Source: Mucidula mucida (lineage: Eukaryota; Basidiomycota; Agaricomycetes; Agaricales; Physalacriaceae). From it: a stretch of 64,000 nucleotides of DNA. Positions 9,946-21,973 of this stretch are shown in pieces. The notes below the pieces were generated by a model. It had not been told where the DNA came from. It searched no databases and saw only the letters and a program-made list of their open reading frames with translations. The position numbers and the translations under genes were made by a program. Position 1 is the stretch's first letter, and every line of letters starts with the position of its first letter. Where the stretch lies: NCBI GenBank assembly GCA_015501055.1, contig JADNYV010000038.1, positions 206,966-270,965 of the forward strand, written 5' to 3'.

Positions 9946-12900
9946 CTATATATCTTCTTCCTCCTCAACCTCCACCTCCACCTTCACCTCAACAGGCTCA
10001 CTTTCCCTTTCCTTGTGCCCATCACTCTCATGGTTCCTCAACCGCATCTCCACCAAAAACTCCTTATCCCGCACCGACTGGCTCCACGACGACAGCACAT
10101 CCATCGACACAAACGCCGACCGCGAGCTCGCCGCAATGATGAAGATCGCAGGGTACACATGGATGACTGACACGGCGTAGTAAGACGACGACGCTCCGCT
10201 GCTGCACATGAGGAGATACTTACAGAGGAACTTGTCGCTGACGTTTATGAAGGGGAAGAGGTACTGTAGGCCCGCAAAGATTAGCCCGGGGAGCAAGATC
10301 ATCCCGAGGAGACCCGCAGTCACCGGCGCGATGACTTCCTTCGTCGCAGCAATGGGATCGGGATGCGTCCACCCGTTGTGCGTGATCTACAAGCACTGTA
10401 AGCACCCATTCGACCTCGAAGAAAAACACCCACATGCTCAATCCCCTCCGCAATAGGACCCCTCGGATTCACCCGCCGCGCCTGCAGCGCAATCTTCACA
10501 TACAACAGCCCCAAAGCCCACTCGTCCACTATCCGTATCTTCGGCACCAGCGCAGGATTGAGCCCCAGCCGGATAGGCAGGATCACGTACAGCGTAACCA
10601 CAATCGCGATGAGCGTCGGAATAACAATTCCCAAGAACAACACCATATACGCCGTCTTCGCAACCCAAAGCAGCCCCCGCTTGAACACCAGCGTAGCAAG
10701 ATTCGCGCGCGGGCCCTCCTCGCCGCGCCTCTGCCGCCGCTTATCCAATCGCTCCACAGCCCTCCCAATGATATAGCATCCCCACAAGAGGTAGAACCCA
10801 AGCAGGAATGAATACCCATCATGCACATCCTCAGCCACAAAGAGCCGGAAAAACCCGCGGCCCAACGCAATAGGCAGAGCCATCACAAGACCCAGCGACA
10901 TCGCGCCGAGGCCCCACAGCACCAAGATGAACGTGACCATCCGGTACCTAAAGTTGGGCGGGAGATACACCAGCGTGTAGTCCTGCTTGATGTCGCGCTT
11001 GGCCTTGGCAGCCTCCCTGTTCTGAATCGAAATCAGCCGAGCAGCATGCCCATCGACCGGTGCACCCCGTTCATCGACAGCTGCGGTCGCTCCGACGTCC
11101 CTAGGGAGGGCGATGCTATCAATCGCCGGGACACGTCTGAAAGAGCCATCCTGCTTGGCACCCGGGTCAAGGAAGAACTTGGACGTCCACAGCGTCTTCA
11201 CATCCCATTTCGGAGGCGTCACCTCTTCAATGGGATATCGCCCTCCAAAGAAGTACGACGTCAAGCGCAGCTGGTGAGCGAGGTACTTCCACACCACCGT
11301 AACAATCTTCTTCACGGTCTTCCTCGGACGGAAGTAGTGTATCGTGTATGGCAAAGCAAAGTGAAGGAACAACAGGTCCACAGGAACTTTTGACAGTGGC
11401 TCCCTACATAGATGATCAGCCGAATATTCAAACATAGCAGCATAGCATACCTGTTCTTCCAACGGAAAGGCAGAATCGACTTGGACCCAATCGACAATAG
11501 CGTAGCAGCACTCGCAGTTGTAAATCCAACAATGAACGTATACATCACGGCGCTCACGCAAATCTTGCGGAGCTGCGTGATAGTCGAGCGATCAAGAATA
11601 TCGCGAATAGGATGCGAGTTCTGGTCTTGCGGGTCCTTGACAAACCACATCGCTCCTGGGCGCATGATACTCCGACAACCAGATAGCAGAACTGCAAAGG
11701 AATACCTACAATCCACGAGTCAGAGCAGACACATGACTACAAATCAAACCTACATGAACATGGTCCCAGCAACCCAGTGGTAGAAGGTCGTAGTCATCGG
11801 TGCTTGGTACAAGAACACCGTCCGACTCGCAAGGTTTGAAGGCGAGAAAAGCCACAGCGCGAACAAGTCTAAAACCACACCGCACCCAAGTGGGAACATG
11901 ACGAGCTCAATCAGAATGAACGCAGCAACCTATAAAAGTAACATGAGCATTAAGTACATAACACAAACAAGAACCAACCTTGAGCACGAGAACATGCTGC
12001 CTTAAAAGATTCTTCACCGCCTTGCCAGTCTCCTTATTCCCTACCGCCAGTAGATGCACATACGAAAGCAGAATGAACGCCACCACCGCATACCCAATGC
12101 CGACAGCCGTCACCCTATCGCTGGGCCCATGCCCCAACGCAACCCCCGTCCACCACTCTCGAAACCTTTCAAACGAAAGTCGAACCTCCTTCCCTATAGG
12201 CGCAAAATAGGGCTCTGAACGCAGCCACAGTTCACTGGCCTTCACATCTAAAAACGATGGCTCCGAAGAAGTCTCAACTTTGGTCCCATTAGAAGCCTCA
12301 AATGACGTCCACGAGGACATGGCTTCCGTCGCATTCAAGACTCGGTAATACTACATCGAAGACTTAGCAGAGCAAGTTACGAGTCAACGAGAACGAACGT
12401 ACCATGGAAACGCCCACCGCGTGCGCTTTATCGACAGGCACATCTCCGAAAACCTTTTTGGAGCCAAAGAGAACGCCCATGAGAACAAACTCTAGGAACC
12501 CTTGAACGACGCTGAAGTACTGCGGCATTATCACCTTAGTAATCACATAGACGACAGTGTCGACAATGGGATCTGTGAGCACGCGGATGGCGCGAATGGG
12601 TAGGTGGAGAATTTGGAGGAATCGTTGAGGGTCCAGCTACGGAAATGGGAATGCTATGTCAGATGATTGTATGAGGGCATGATGAGATTCTTACCGAGAG
12701 CAGAAGCGTCGACTTCCCAATTGTGAAAGGCAGTAAAACACCAACAATAATCGCCGTGTCGAGGACGAACATCATGAGGGTAGCCTATAAAAGTCAACTT
12801 CCAGCCCAGTCCCAAGAGATAATTTCAGACATACGTTCTGGATGATCGTATGGAACGGTCCTCTCATCCCAATAGCTACCATCGGGTGTTAGCTGAGCTC

Positions 12901-15000
12901 ATGATATCTCACAACAAAAACAAACCTTCTAATGCGCCCTCCATATCATCGTCCGCCCCATCCAAATCTTCATTCAAGCCAGCCGCCATCGCAGCATCTT
13001 GGGCCTCATCGCCACCTCCTACATTCTCTTGTGGCGGGGGAGCCGGCCTCTCTTCATTGAAATTCGCCGCCGCCACCGGCTCCTCCACATCCAGCGCCTC
13101 ATCATCCACATCCACATCCGCGCCTTCCTCCTCCTCGTCCTCTTCTTGCTCATCCGTCCCAGGCGATAACGGTCTATCATCTTCGCTCTCATTTCTCAGC
13201 GTCTCCGCATCTTCCTCGTCCGCTTCAGCCTCTGGGCGGAAATAATGATCCATGTCTTCCTCAGGCTCTGGTACAGCTTGATCCTGCTCATCATCGAGCG
13301 CAAGAGACGTGCTGTCAAAGTAACCATTCGCGCGCACACTAGAAGGCCCTGCCTCTGCCTCCGCTTCTGGATTGAGATCCTCTGGGGCACGATACGTCGC
13401 CAAACCCGGAGAAACCATAGGCGACACGCGAACTGGTGAGGACGGCCCAGGGCTCGGGAGCACAGTATTGGGAAGCGGGGGACGACGGAAGGGTGTCGTT
13501 GGAGCGCTTGAAGTAGACGCGGGAGAATTCGTACTTTGATTGAACGAGAACGGTAACGAGGCGGAAGGCGGCTGCATTACGACTGAAGGGAACGGTGATT
13601 CAGCACCAGGACCAGGAGACGAAGTCGACGAGACTGGGAACTTGGCCATTTCAGGCGGCGTAAACGTGAAATCGTTCGCCCAACCTGCCGAGCTTGGAAT
13701 CGGTGCAGAGACAGGTGGAGGCGATGGAGGCGACGCGGATCCCGACCCCGATCCCGAACCGCGTTCCTCTTCGCGACGCATGGCATTAGACATCCGAGCA
13801 ACGTAAAGTCTCCTGGAAAATGCACGCTGCTGCTTTCTGAACTCGTCCCGCTCATCCTGTTTTGTCATAGCCTCATCTCCCAGCGCACGGCTACCTGATG
13901 TTTCACCCGCGGAAGAATTTCTGCGGGGACGGCCTTGAGCAGGGTTCTTGGGGCGACGCTGTTTCTGGCCGCGCCGCAGCGCCTGCATGTGATCTAACGC
14001 TCTAACGGCCTCCATCTGGCGCTCGGCGAGGGCTAGTCGGTCTTGTAGATTCATGGCTGGAAAAATGGGATGTTCCTCCGGGTCTGGAGCTTGCGGACGG
14101 TCAGCATCAGCTAGAGGTGCTGCTTCTGCCGGGCGTTCTTCTGGTGCAGCTGGCATCTCTTCGCCATCAAATACACCAGGACGGGCGTTTTGGGAAATCC
14201 ATTCTCGTAGCAAGAAGATAGCGACGAAGATGACAACAATCATGGAAGCGATTATCTGACCGGTAAAGATATCTGACGAGAGAGCTATCCAGACGGGATG
14301 ATTAGAGATATCTCCAAGTACAGTCTTGGAAGGTGGGCGCGATGAATCATTTTGAACGTTATAATAGAAAGGATTGATGATGTCTCCACTGTCATGAGGT
14401 GGCGTCCTATCACTTATATACCAAGCACTGGAAGCAAGACATGAGTATTGTGGGAAACGGATGAATATACGACGCACGTAAGTTCCCCGATTGTAAAGCA
14501 TATTCGCCAGGTCCAGACAGTAGCCCACGGCAGGACAGCCAACCACACCATTCCCACTATCACCGCACGCAAAGATAGCAGGACACCGTATAGGGCCTGT
14601 TGTGCTAGCCGTCGTGCAAGCAGAGTCGGAGGTAATCTGAGGGCATGTCTTCGGCGTAGACTAGTCCATGTCAGATAATGCAGTACGAGTCTCCGGGACG
14701 CTCACCTTTGGTGAACGAGTACGGATGCTTGCATACATCGCATGTTTTTTTCTTGCTATGAGATAGCCATGTGTCAGGCTGAAATACCGCGGCTTAGCGC
14801 TCATCCGCCACCATATAGTATGCGACGCACCAGTCCTGATGTATGTATCGGATGGTTCCAGAACATTTGCAAGGATGGAATAGTGGCTGGTCCGGCTCAG
14901 CTGGGGCGCTGCATATACGGCAGGTATCTGACCAACTACTAGTCAGTTTTCCGTATGGTTTGGTGGGGCCATCCTTGCCTTGTTCATCCGCCTCTTGCAT
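9946..15000 (-). CDS. doa10: ER-membrane E3 ubiquitin ligase DOA10/SSM4 (MARCH6/TEB4 family)
   Basis: Multi-spanning RING-CH ligase of the ER and inner nuclear membrane, acting in ER-associated degradation. Seen: the start at 15000 leads quickly to [20 protein letters not shown], then GTIRYIHQD and [12 protein letters not shown], a C4HC3 RING-CH domain. Next come [20 protein letters not shown] and [16 protein letters not shown] (membrane segments), a long acidic Pro/Ser/Glu-rich cytosolic loop (about 12910-14200), and many further hydrophobic segments. The conserved central block includes [15 protein letters not shown] and [15 protein letters not shown]. The gene ends with [15 protein letters not shown] and an acidic tail, stop at 9946. 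It has ten or more short introns. Two frame problems lie near the 5' end: the exon join in the RING-CH domain (about 14770-14835) and a missing base near 14633 (expected [15 protein letters not shown]). Both look like small indels; the rest reads cleanly. Confidence 0.9.
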
Positions 15001-15541
15001 GGAGAATATAGAAAGTGAAAGACAGGTTCAATTAAGAACTATCAATGTCGCGAAGGACGACGCCCGGTGCTGTATACAGAATGACTGTTCGGTGTCAAGA
15101 GTGATATGTGACTGTCACGCTATACTCCGGGAGTGCGAAGGTATACACCTAATACTACCAGCGAGCACCAAGAATGTTGTTTACCAAGTTGTTCCGAAGA
15201 ACCTCATGATAGCCTCGAGTACTGCTGCGCTCGAACAATAGATAGAGCTTTTGGCATTCAAGTAACGGTGTTACCACTCTGAGGCTAAGAGTGAATTACG
15301 AAAGTCCAGAGCCATATACCCATGGGTCGAATGCGCTCGAGTTGACAAGTCGAGCTCGAGCTAGGGGACGGGGAAGTGAAAACGTTCAAGAAACTTTCCC
15401 CGCTGTTCAAAATTAAGGCATTTGGAGCCAAGGTACTGTTGGTCGTCGGAACTTATCAAGGTTAACGGAACCAAACAAACAAAACCCCGACTTGACCGTG
15501 AACCACCATCACTCCTCCGCTACTCTCTTCAATACTTAGCC
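15001..15541. promoter_or_regulatory. Divergent upstream region of doa10 (-) and yju2 (+)
   Basis: About 540 bp between opposing start codons, so both promoters should lie here. No clear TATA box was seen. A stretch near 15340-15375 is purine rich. Confidence 0.4.
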
Positions 15542-16511
15542 ATGGCTGAACGTAAAGGTGCGTCTCAAAGCTTCTGCACTCTCGTAAATCCTCATAATGC
15601 CATTATCTAGTCCTCAACAAATACTTTCCCCCGGATTTCGATCCGGACCTCATTGGACGGAGAAAGGGAACCAAGAATTCGCAGCAGGTAGTCCGTCTCA
15701 TGGCACCTTTCTCAATGTAAGTAGCGCCTATTGATGCTCGTTACAGGCTCTCATCTTCACCTAGGCGATGTAACACCTGCGGAGAATACATCTACAAGGG
15801 AAAGAAATTCAACGCTCGCAAAGAGACAGTTGACGGCGAGGACTACTACGGCATCAAGATCTTTCGATTTTACATCAAATGGTGCGTTTCTACATCGTAT
15901 CTGCTGACTGCGTTCTTACATATCACTAGCACCCTCTGCTCCGCCGAAATAACATTCAAAACTGATCCCAAGAACACCGACTACGCTGCCGAGCACGGCG
16001 CATCACGGAATTTTGAGCCATGGCGAGAAGAAGAGGCAGTCGAACAGGAGGACCGACTGGCGAAGCTCGAGGCAGAGGAGAACAACCCCATGAAGGCGCT
16101 AGAAAACCGAACGGAGGATTCCAAGCGGGAGATGGACATCTTGGACGCCCTTCAGATATCCGAGCGCGGAATGCACGCAACGAACGAGTCGGAAACTCGT
16201 CCGTCGATCTAATGGAAATGGAGGAAATCGAGACGGCGGAAGATTTAGAGCGCAAGAAGCTTGAGGAGGAAGACGAGAAGCTTGTGCGGCAAGTGTTCTC
16301 CAAGATACCTGATTCAGGTGGCGGCGACGCGGTTATCACTGTTAAACGCAAAGCAGACGATATCGAGCCTACGGTGGAGAGTTTGCTGCCGGATAGTGCC
16401 AAGGCGCTGATATCGAGTAAAGCGCAGATGATGAAGAAGCCCAAGCTGGAAGCGAAGAATAAGCTGGGCATAAAGATGGTCAAGAAGAAACCGGCGGCGA
16501 AGGCGGTGTGA
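15542..16511 (+). CDS. yju2: Pre-mRNA splicing factor YJU2/CWC16 (CCDC94 family)
   Basis: Nuclear step-I splicing factor that joins the Prp19-containing spliceosome. Seen: a tiny first exon, MAERK (15542-15557), then [75 protein letters not shown] and [18 protein letters not shown]. The two CxxC pairs (CNTC, CTLC) form the family zinc site. Introns: 15558 to about 15610, near 15718-15765 and near 15882-15930. The C-terminal part is a charged coiled-coil-like tail with Lys-rich ends. The frame slips once near 16155: CTTCAGATATCC lacks one base of the expected [13 protein letters not shown] reading. After that the frame stays open to a stop at 16511. The slip is more likely a sequence error than inactivation. 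Confidence 0.92.
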
Positions 16512-17207
16512 ATGATTATGTATGTACTTTTATGTGGCTTCATGGGACGTTATTTTATTGTGTTTTCTGCTGCTAGAGCTGCTGCTATCCGCATCACCCG
16601 CCTTGAGCTCCATGCATTTCTGGGAGCCTTAATCGGTCTCCCTTGACTTGGCCTGGTATACCGTCGACTGGTCACATGCTACGGATGAATGCTGGTTGAC
16701 ATAGGGCATGTTGATGTCCAGGAGAAGCGTTGGCCCTTCGGTGTTTGCGGTCTATGCTTGATGTTGTAACCTGCACCCCGGCAAGCCGTTTGTGTTATAA
16801 ATAAACGCTACCATGCTTGATGCACCTACTTCACATGCACGAGAGTCGCGACATGCGTCTGAAGGTTCGCGCAGGAGTCCATATGCTTCGGAGGATGTGG
16901 AGTTAGTCTCGCGCACCTGATACCGACAAGTCGTCGAGCTTCCCATACTGGGTTTCCTACTACGCGAATTTGACTAAGCCTATATGCAATACCTTCAGCG
17001 ATATCAGTGAGTGCATTGCCTTTTTTACAAACAATGAATCGAGGTTGATCAAGAAGTATAGCCGCGTGCTACCATCATATCACACTCTCTTTTCATACCA
17101 CTTCGACCCCGAAGGCGTATTTCCACGCGGTCCTATCCCTGCACGTGGAGCTCAGCTCTAAAACATATAAAGCCTAATCCCCCCTCCCAACCCCAACAGT
17201 CATCATC
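16512..17207. other. Intergenic between yju2 and the S53 peptidase
   Basis: About 700 bp with no supported gene. The last 50 bases before 17208 hold a TATA-like ACATATAAAG (about 17162-17171) and a C-rich leader, which fit a promoter for the secreted peptidase. Confidence 0.5.
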
Positions 17208-19377
17208 ATGCGTTGGTCCCGCTCCCCCTTTCTCGTCCTAGCCTTCGCCCATGGTGTCTGCCTAGCAACCCCGCTTGCATCCAAACGCTGGGAGGAACCC
17301 CAGCTGGTCGAGAAACACTCCTGGGCTCAGATTCCACGCGGGTGGGTGTACCAGGCTGCACCGAGCCCCGATCATGTCCTCGACATGCGTATTGGACTCA
17401 AGAAGCACAGGGAGGGAGAGCTGATCTCCGCCCTGTACGAGGTCAGCTCGCCCCAGCACGAGCGGTACGGGAAGCATCTGTCCAAGGAGGACGTCGACGC
17501 GTTGGTTGCGCCGCACCCCGACTCTGTCGAAGCTGTCGAGTCGTGGCTCACCTTCCACGGTGTCGATCCCAAAGACGCTGCGTTCCGGTCTTCGAGCGGA
17601 AACTGGGTGACAATCTCGCTTACGGTGGCTCAGGCTGAGCGGATGCTTGGGACGACTTATGGGGTATACGCCCACCCGGAATCATCATCGACTGTCGTCC
17701 GGACGCTGAGCTATTCTCTTCCCAAGGAGCTGCACGACCACATTGCTGTTATGGCACCGACTACGTATTTCAGCACGATCCATAGTATGAAGGCCACGAG
17801 CTTTATTATGGAAAAGAATGTCGACGAGTCGCCTCTCAAGGCTATTACCAATGCTGAGGTCCCGAGCAGCTGTAATTCTGCCATCACCATCTCTTGTCTT
17901 CGCGCTCTTTACAATAGTACGTTTCCTCTTTTGGCGCTCTTCGATTGCAACCTATGTCCTTGAATAGCCGTCGATTACGTTCCTTCTGCTACCGATAGCA
18001 ACATCCTCGGTGTTTCCGGATATCTGGATCAGTTTGCCAACCGTGCGGATCTGCAGGTGCGTGCATACCTCCGTCCTTATCTATTCTTATGTATCGTGTA
18101 TTGATATCGTTCTGTACAGACTTTCTTGCAGCGATACCGCACAGATGCGGTGAACACCACGTATGAGACTGTCCTGGTCAACGATGGTGGCGACGACCAG
18201 AGTGATCCTGGCGTGGAAGCCAACCTCGATATCCAATATACTGTCGGCATGTCATTCCCTACTCCCAACATTTACTACAGGTTAGTGCTATGCTATTCGT
18301 TATGCGCGTTCCCAGTTCTGACCTTCTTAGCACCGGCGGCTCCCCGCCTTTCACCCCCGATACGCAGACGCCCACCAATACCAACGAGCCCTATCTCGAT
18401 TGGGTCAACTTTATCTTGGCTCAGGATACTATCCCCCAGACGTTCACGACGTCGTATGGAGATGACGAGCAGACTGTGCCGCAAGATTATGCGATCAGCG
18501 TTTGTGAATTGTTTGCTGAGCTTGGGGCTCGTGGAAGCACCGTTCTCTTCTCCAGCGGTGACTTTGGGTACGTCGTCAAGCCAAACTTGAACAATACTAA
18601 GTAATTCGCCTTGGTAGTGTCGGCGGAGGCGACTGCCAGACCAACGACGGCACGAACCAGACTCTATTCCAGCCTGCGTTCCCTGCCAGGTAACTCAACT
18701 TGCCTACGTTCCAAGATATCAAATTCATTCATCCGTAAATTAGTTGCCCCTACGTGACTGCCGTCGGCGGCACCGTGCAAGTCAACCCCGAAGTCGCCGT
18801 CGACTTTTCCGGCGGCGGTTTCTCGCGCTACTTCACCACCCCCGACTACCAAGCCCAGGCTGTCGCGGACTTTGTTTCCGGCCTTGGGGATACTTACACT
18901 GGGCTATACAAGTAAGATTCCATTCCATCCCGATCCCGAAGCACCCCAGCTAACCTGCTTATCTGCAAAGTTCCTCTGGCCGCGCATACCCCGACGTCGC
19001 AGCGCAAGGCTCTGGCTTCCGTGTCGTCATCGGTGGCACAGTCAACTCTGTTGGAGGAACTAGTGCGAGCTCTCCGGTAAGCCCCCATCCTCACACCTTC
19101 CCTCCGCCGCCTAACTCATCTTTGAAATACAACACAGACTGTCGCTGGAATCATCGCCCTGCTGAACGACTACCGTCTCTCGAACGGCCAATCGTCTTTG
19201 GGCTTCATCAATCCCCTCATCTACGCCAACCCGGACGGCTTCAACGATATCACGTCTGGGACGAACCCGGGCTGCGATACGGACGGGTTTGAGGCGGGCG
19301 AGGGGTGGGATCCGGTTACGGGGTTGGGGACGCCGGATTTTGTCAAGTTGCAGGCGATTGTTAAGGCGGCGGCATAA
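17208..19377 (+). CDS. Secreted S53 sedolisin (tripeptidyl-peptidase-type serine-carboxyl peptidase)
   Basis: Extracellular acid peptidase that removes tripeptides from protein N termini. Seen: an N-terminal signal peptide (hydrophobic FLVLAFAHGVCLA, cleavage likely near residue 20), then a pro-kumamolisin domain (LISALYEVSSPQHERYGKHL, VDALVAPHPDSVEAVESWL). In the mature domain the catalytic Glu/Asp pair lies in GVEANLDIQY, the oxyanion Asp in SSGDFG, and the nucleophilic Ser in GGTSASSP. The C terminus carries the Ca-binding region (NDITSG, GWDPVTGLGTPDF). Introns fall near 17916-17967, 18058-18119, 18281-18330, 18568-18616, 18690-18742, 18913-18969 and 19078-19137. All exons join without frame defects. 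Length is about 570 residues, normal for fungal sedolisins. It is probably regulated by nutrient supply, but nothing in the sequence proves this. Confidence 0.95.
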
Positions 19378-20204
19378 GTAGAAGGTTGTACATTCAATAT
19401 CCTGTTTTGCTTTTGTAATGTATGACCATCCGTTCCTTTGTGAGAGATTTAGTGAGGGCCAACTAGGCTCGTACCGACCGAATAAAAGTGACTATATATC
19501 GTCGACTTGTCGCCCATATTGGGTTCGGTTACAAAGAGCTAATGGAGTATATGCACGGTTTTGCGTACTACTTTTCTCCAGGAAGTTGTGGACATGTACA
19601 ATGTACAAGGCGGGCATAAGATCGATGGACCGAGGTGATAATTAAAGAACGCATCTACCGCTCATCACACAAAGGCAAACACATTCTCCTGTGATAGGGT
19701 CTAAAGGTCAGGTTCACTTCTTTAGCTTAGTGCCTACTTTCTCTTTACTTTAGCATGAAAGCTGCAGCCTTTCAGTCCTTCATCGCCGCCGTAATCGAGG
19801 CGGCGTTCAGAGCCTACATGACTGTGAACACCCCGAGCCGTCGTCATTCCCCTCCCATGAAAGTTTAGGCTCTCGAGGCTCAATCACTTGAAAATTCCAT
19901 TATAGAGACAAGGATCCGTAGATACTGTATGCAAAAAAAAGAAACCTCCATTGCGCGCTTTTGTCACCCATTTTGAAGTTGATCCTCGCCGCCACGACAA
20001 GAAATAGATCGTCCTGGGTTTCTCTCGTAGATTTCCAGGATTGAAAGGAACGGAATTCCCGAAGCATCTGAACTGCTCTGCGGAAATGTTGTCGTCGACT
20101 GCGCCGGATGCCGATGACGGAGGACCTCCAATTCCACCTCACATGCCAAGTTGGAGGATCTCCCCGTGTCAAATATCGCGATTTTCCGTTCGTATTTTGA
20201 GGGT
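19378..20204. other. Intergenic, no gene seen
   Basis: About 830 bp between the S53 peptidase stop and the edge of the F-box duplication. Short open frames exist on both strands but none shows a recognisable family or consistent splicing. Confidence 0.45.
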
Positions 20205-21837
20205 ATATCAAGAAAGTTTGGACGAAGTGGTTTTCAGCCAAGTGCTGGACTCATGTCCTTCTTTACGACTACATTTAGCTGATTTCACTTATAAGAGCTA
20301 TCGACACTCACTAGCATAGTGTCCAACGTCCAAGAATCCGTATTTTCGGACGAAGGCCAACGTATTGGTGGTGCGTAGAGTTGAAGTAAGATACCACATC
20401 CCGCACAAACAGTCTCCAAATCCGGAAAAGGGTGGCAACGCCTACTCCCGACGTTACAAATGACCAAACGCAAGAACGCAGGATGTGATGTTGGGGCGTG
20501 TGTCACGAAAAAGGATAAGTGCTCAATGGGGAATTCATCGTGAAATGTGTAGTCTAGGACTAATGCTTCCAAAGACGATGGAAGATGGGAGGCCAACGCA
20601 TCCCACTGCAACCGCCAGCCCGTCAGAACCAGCTCTCGAAGTTTCGGCCATGATCCTGGAGGAACCGGTAACAAAGGAAATTCCCCTTCTAGACTGGCAG
20701 CGTAGAAAAACAAGGTTTGAATCGGCGACGAGAACGTGATTTCTCGAGCGCGTCTGAACTCTTCCTCGAAACGATCTGCATTTCCTGTGTAGCAAAGGAG
20801 AGTCTCAAGAGAGTCGTCACGGATGACCTTGAGCAAATCGCCAAACAGAGGCGTATATCCTCCCATCTTAACAGCCAGGTACCGAACCCGACACGGGATA
20901 CCGGGAGTGAATGGCGCATAATATCGAGAGAGGGTTTCAGTATCTCTAGTATATGGGAAATTACCGGAAAGATGGGAGACATTGGGTGTTAACATTAATA
21001 GTTGTGACATACGATTGACACCTTCGAAGAATGCTTCGCCATTTGTCATCTTGAGATGACGAATGGAACTCAACATTGGAGAGCGGAGAAGAATGTCCAT
21101 GAACCGAGCCGCATCGACCTGGATCCTACTGCGTGGGCAAGTATAGATGTCAAGCGACATCAGCGTGTCGCGAGGAAGAAGGGGGAGCCAGTCAAACAAT
21201 AGCTCGGGCGATGGTGATGGGCGCTCCTCCAGCCCTTCCAACCAGGTCAATTTGACGTGTCTCATGAGATGGCGGACATAATTGCTGGAAGTAAGAGTGG
21301 AAGCGAGTTTCTTCATCAGGGCTGTGCCCTTGGAGGACAGGCTAAAATCCACGGAAGAGTATAGTGCTCTGTAAGCTGCTGGTGACCACCTTTTGCATGT
21401 CAGAGCCAGGGCTGTGAGATCCTTCTCTGAGGTGTGGGAGAATATGAGGTCGAGGACATCGTCATTGCAGCTCTGAGCAGCGGATGGGCGTCCAGTCGCG
21501 CGCGCCATGGGAGCCGAACGGTGTATTACGCGAGGAGTTGTCCACTATTGGCGAATAGATCGGCGTCCTTTGCCGGTTTGGAAAGCAGAATGTGACTTGC
21601 GCGACGAAACGCGGCAAAGACTAGTCTCGTTAACCCGACTCTACGAAGAAGATGGGATGCTCACGATACTCTGGCAAAGACTAGAAAGTATTGGCTTCAA
21701 CGGCAAATAAGTTCAACAGATTCATAACACATACGAGTAGTTTGAAGAGTACTCCAATAACACAGGGCAAGACACGTTCGTGGTGGTTACTCGTCAAGGC
21801 GTAATTTACTCACGTGGCCCGCATGTGGTGAGTAGGG
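20205..21837. repeat. Duplicated F-box segment, copy 2 (inverted partner at 7248-8735)
   Basis: Reverse complement of the segment at 7248-8735, about 12 kb away. The match covers the coding region (estimated above 90 percent identity by eye), about 80 bp downstream and parts of the upstream region to about 21837, including a TTGACGAGTAACCACCACG block. Copy 2 keeps about 150 bp of 5' sequence that copy 1 lost. Confidence 0.8.
20285..21508 (-). CDS. F-box family protein, intact copy
   Basis: Single-exon gene of 407 codons starting at 21508 (MARATGRPSAAQ). Residues about 10-50 form an F-box-like helical motif (DDVLDLIFSHTSEKDLTALA, LTCKRWSPAAYRALYSSVDF). The remainder has Leu-rich blocks (FMDILLRSPMLSSIRHLKMT, LREL, LEALVLDYTF) as in basidiomycete F-box/LRR-like proteins. 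Such proteins bind Skp1 and recruit targets to an SCF ubiquitin ligase. The substrate is unknown. The frame is uninterrupted, unlike the inverted copy at 7425-8659. It faces the kinase-like gene at 21974 divergently. Confidence 0.8.
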   Translation of the reverse strand: MARATGRPSAAQSCNDDVLDLIFSHTSEKDLTALALTCKRWSPAAYRALYSSVDFSLSSKGTALMKKLASTLTSSNYVRHLMRHVKLTWLEGLEERPSPSPELLFDWLPLLPRDTLMSLDIYTCPRSRIQVDAARFMDILLRSPMLSSIRHLKMTNGEAFFEGVNRMSQLLMLTPNVSHLSGNFPYTRDTETLSRYYAPFTPGIPCRVRYLAVKMGGYTPLFGDLLKVIRDDSLETLLCYTGNADRFEEEFRRAREITFSSPIQTLFFYAASLEGEFPLLPVPPGSWPKLRELVLTGWRLQWDALASHLPSSLEALVLDYTFHDEFPIEHLSFFVTHAPTSHPAFLRLVICNVGSRRCHPFPDLETVCAGCGILLQLYAPPIRWPSSENTDSWTLDTMLVSVDSSYK

Positions 21838-21973
21838 TTATAATTCGACATCTCTTGACTAAGTATAATACTTTAAAGTATATAAAGTCTGGAGTGAAAC
21901 TCGAGCAGCAAAATCCTCTCTCTGCATTGGTCGCTGCACTGCGATCTCATGCGGTTTGCAACCCTAAATATGC
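21509..21973. promoter_or_regulatory. Divergent upstream region of F-box gene (-) and kinase-like gene (+)
   Basis: The left 330 bp belong to the duplicated F-box segment. The right part (21840-21973) is AT rich with TATATAAAG near 21879-21887, about 90 bp before the kinase-like start, a plausible TATA box. Confidence 0.5.

Noticed and set aside
10434..11393. Several plus-strand open frames of 72-190 codons
   Set aside because: They lie opposite DOA10 coding exons and show low-complexity His/Gln/Arg-rich shadows.
12909..14546. 545-codon open frame as a separate gene
   Set aside because: It is an internal DOA10 exon (membrane segment plus acidic loop); its first residues are out-of-frame or intron sequence.
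19900..20241. 113-codon minus-strand open frame downstream of the F-box gene
   Set aside because: No recognised motif; partly overlaps the 3' flank of the F-box duplication and is not shared in frame by the other copy.
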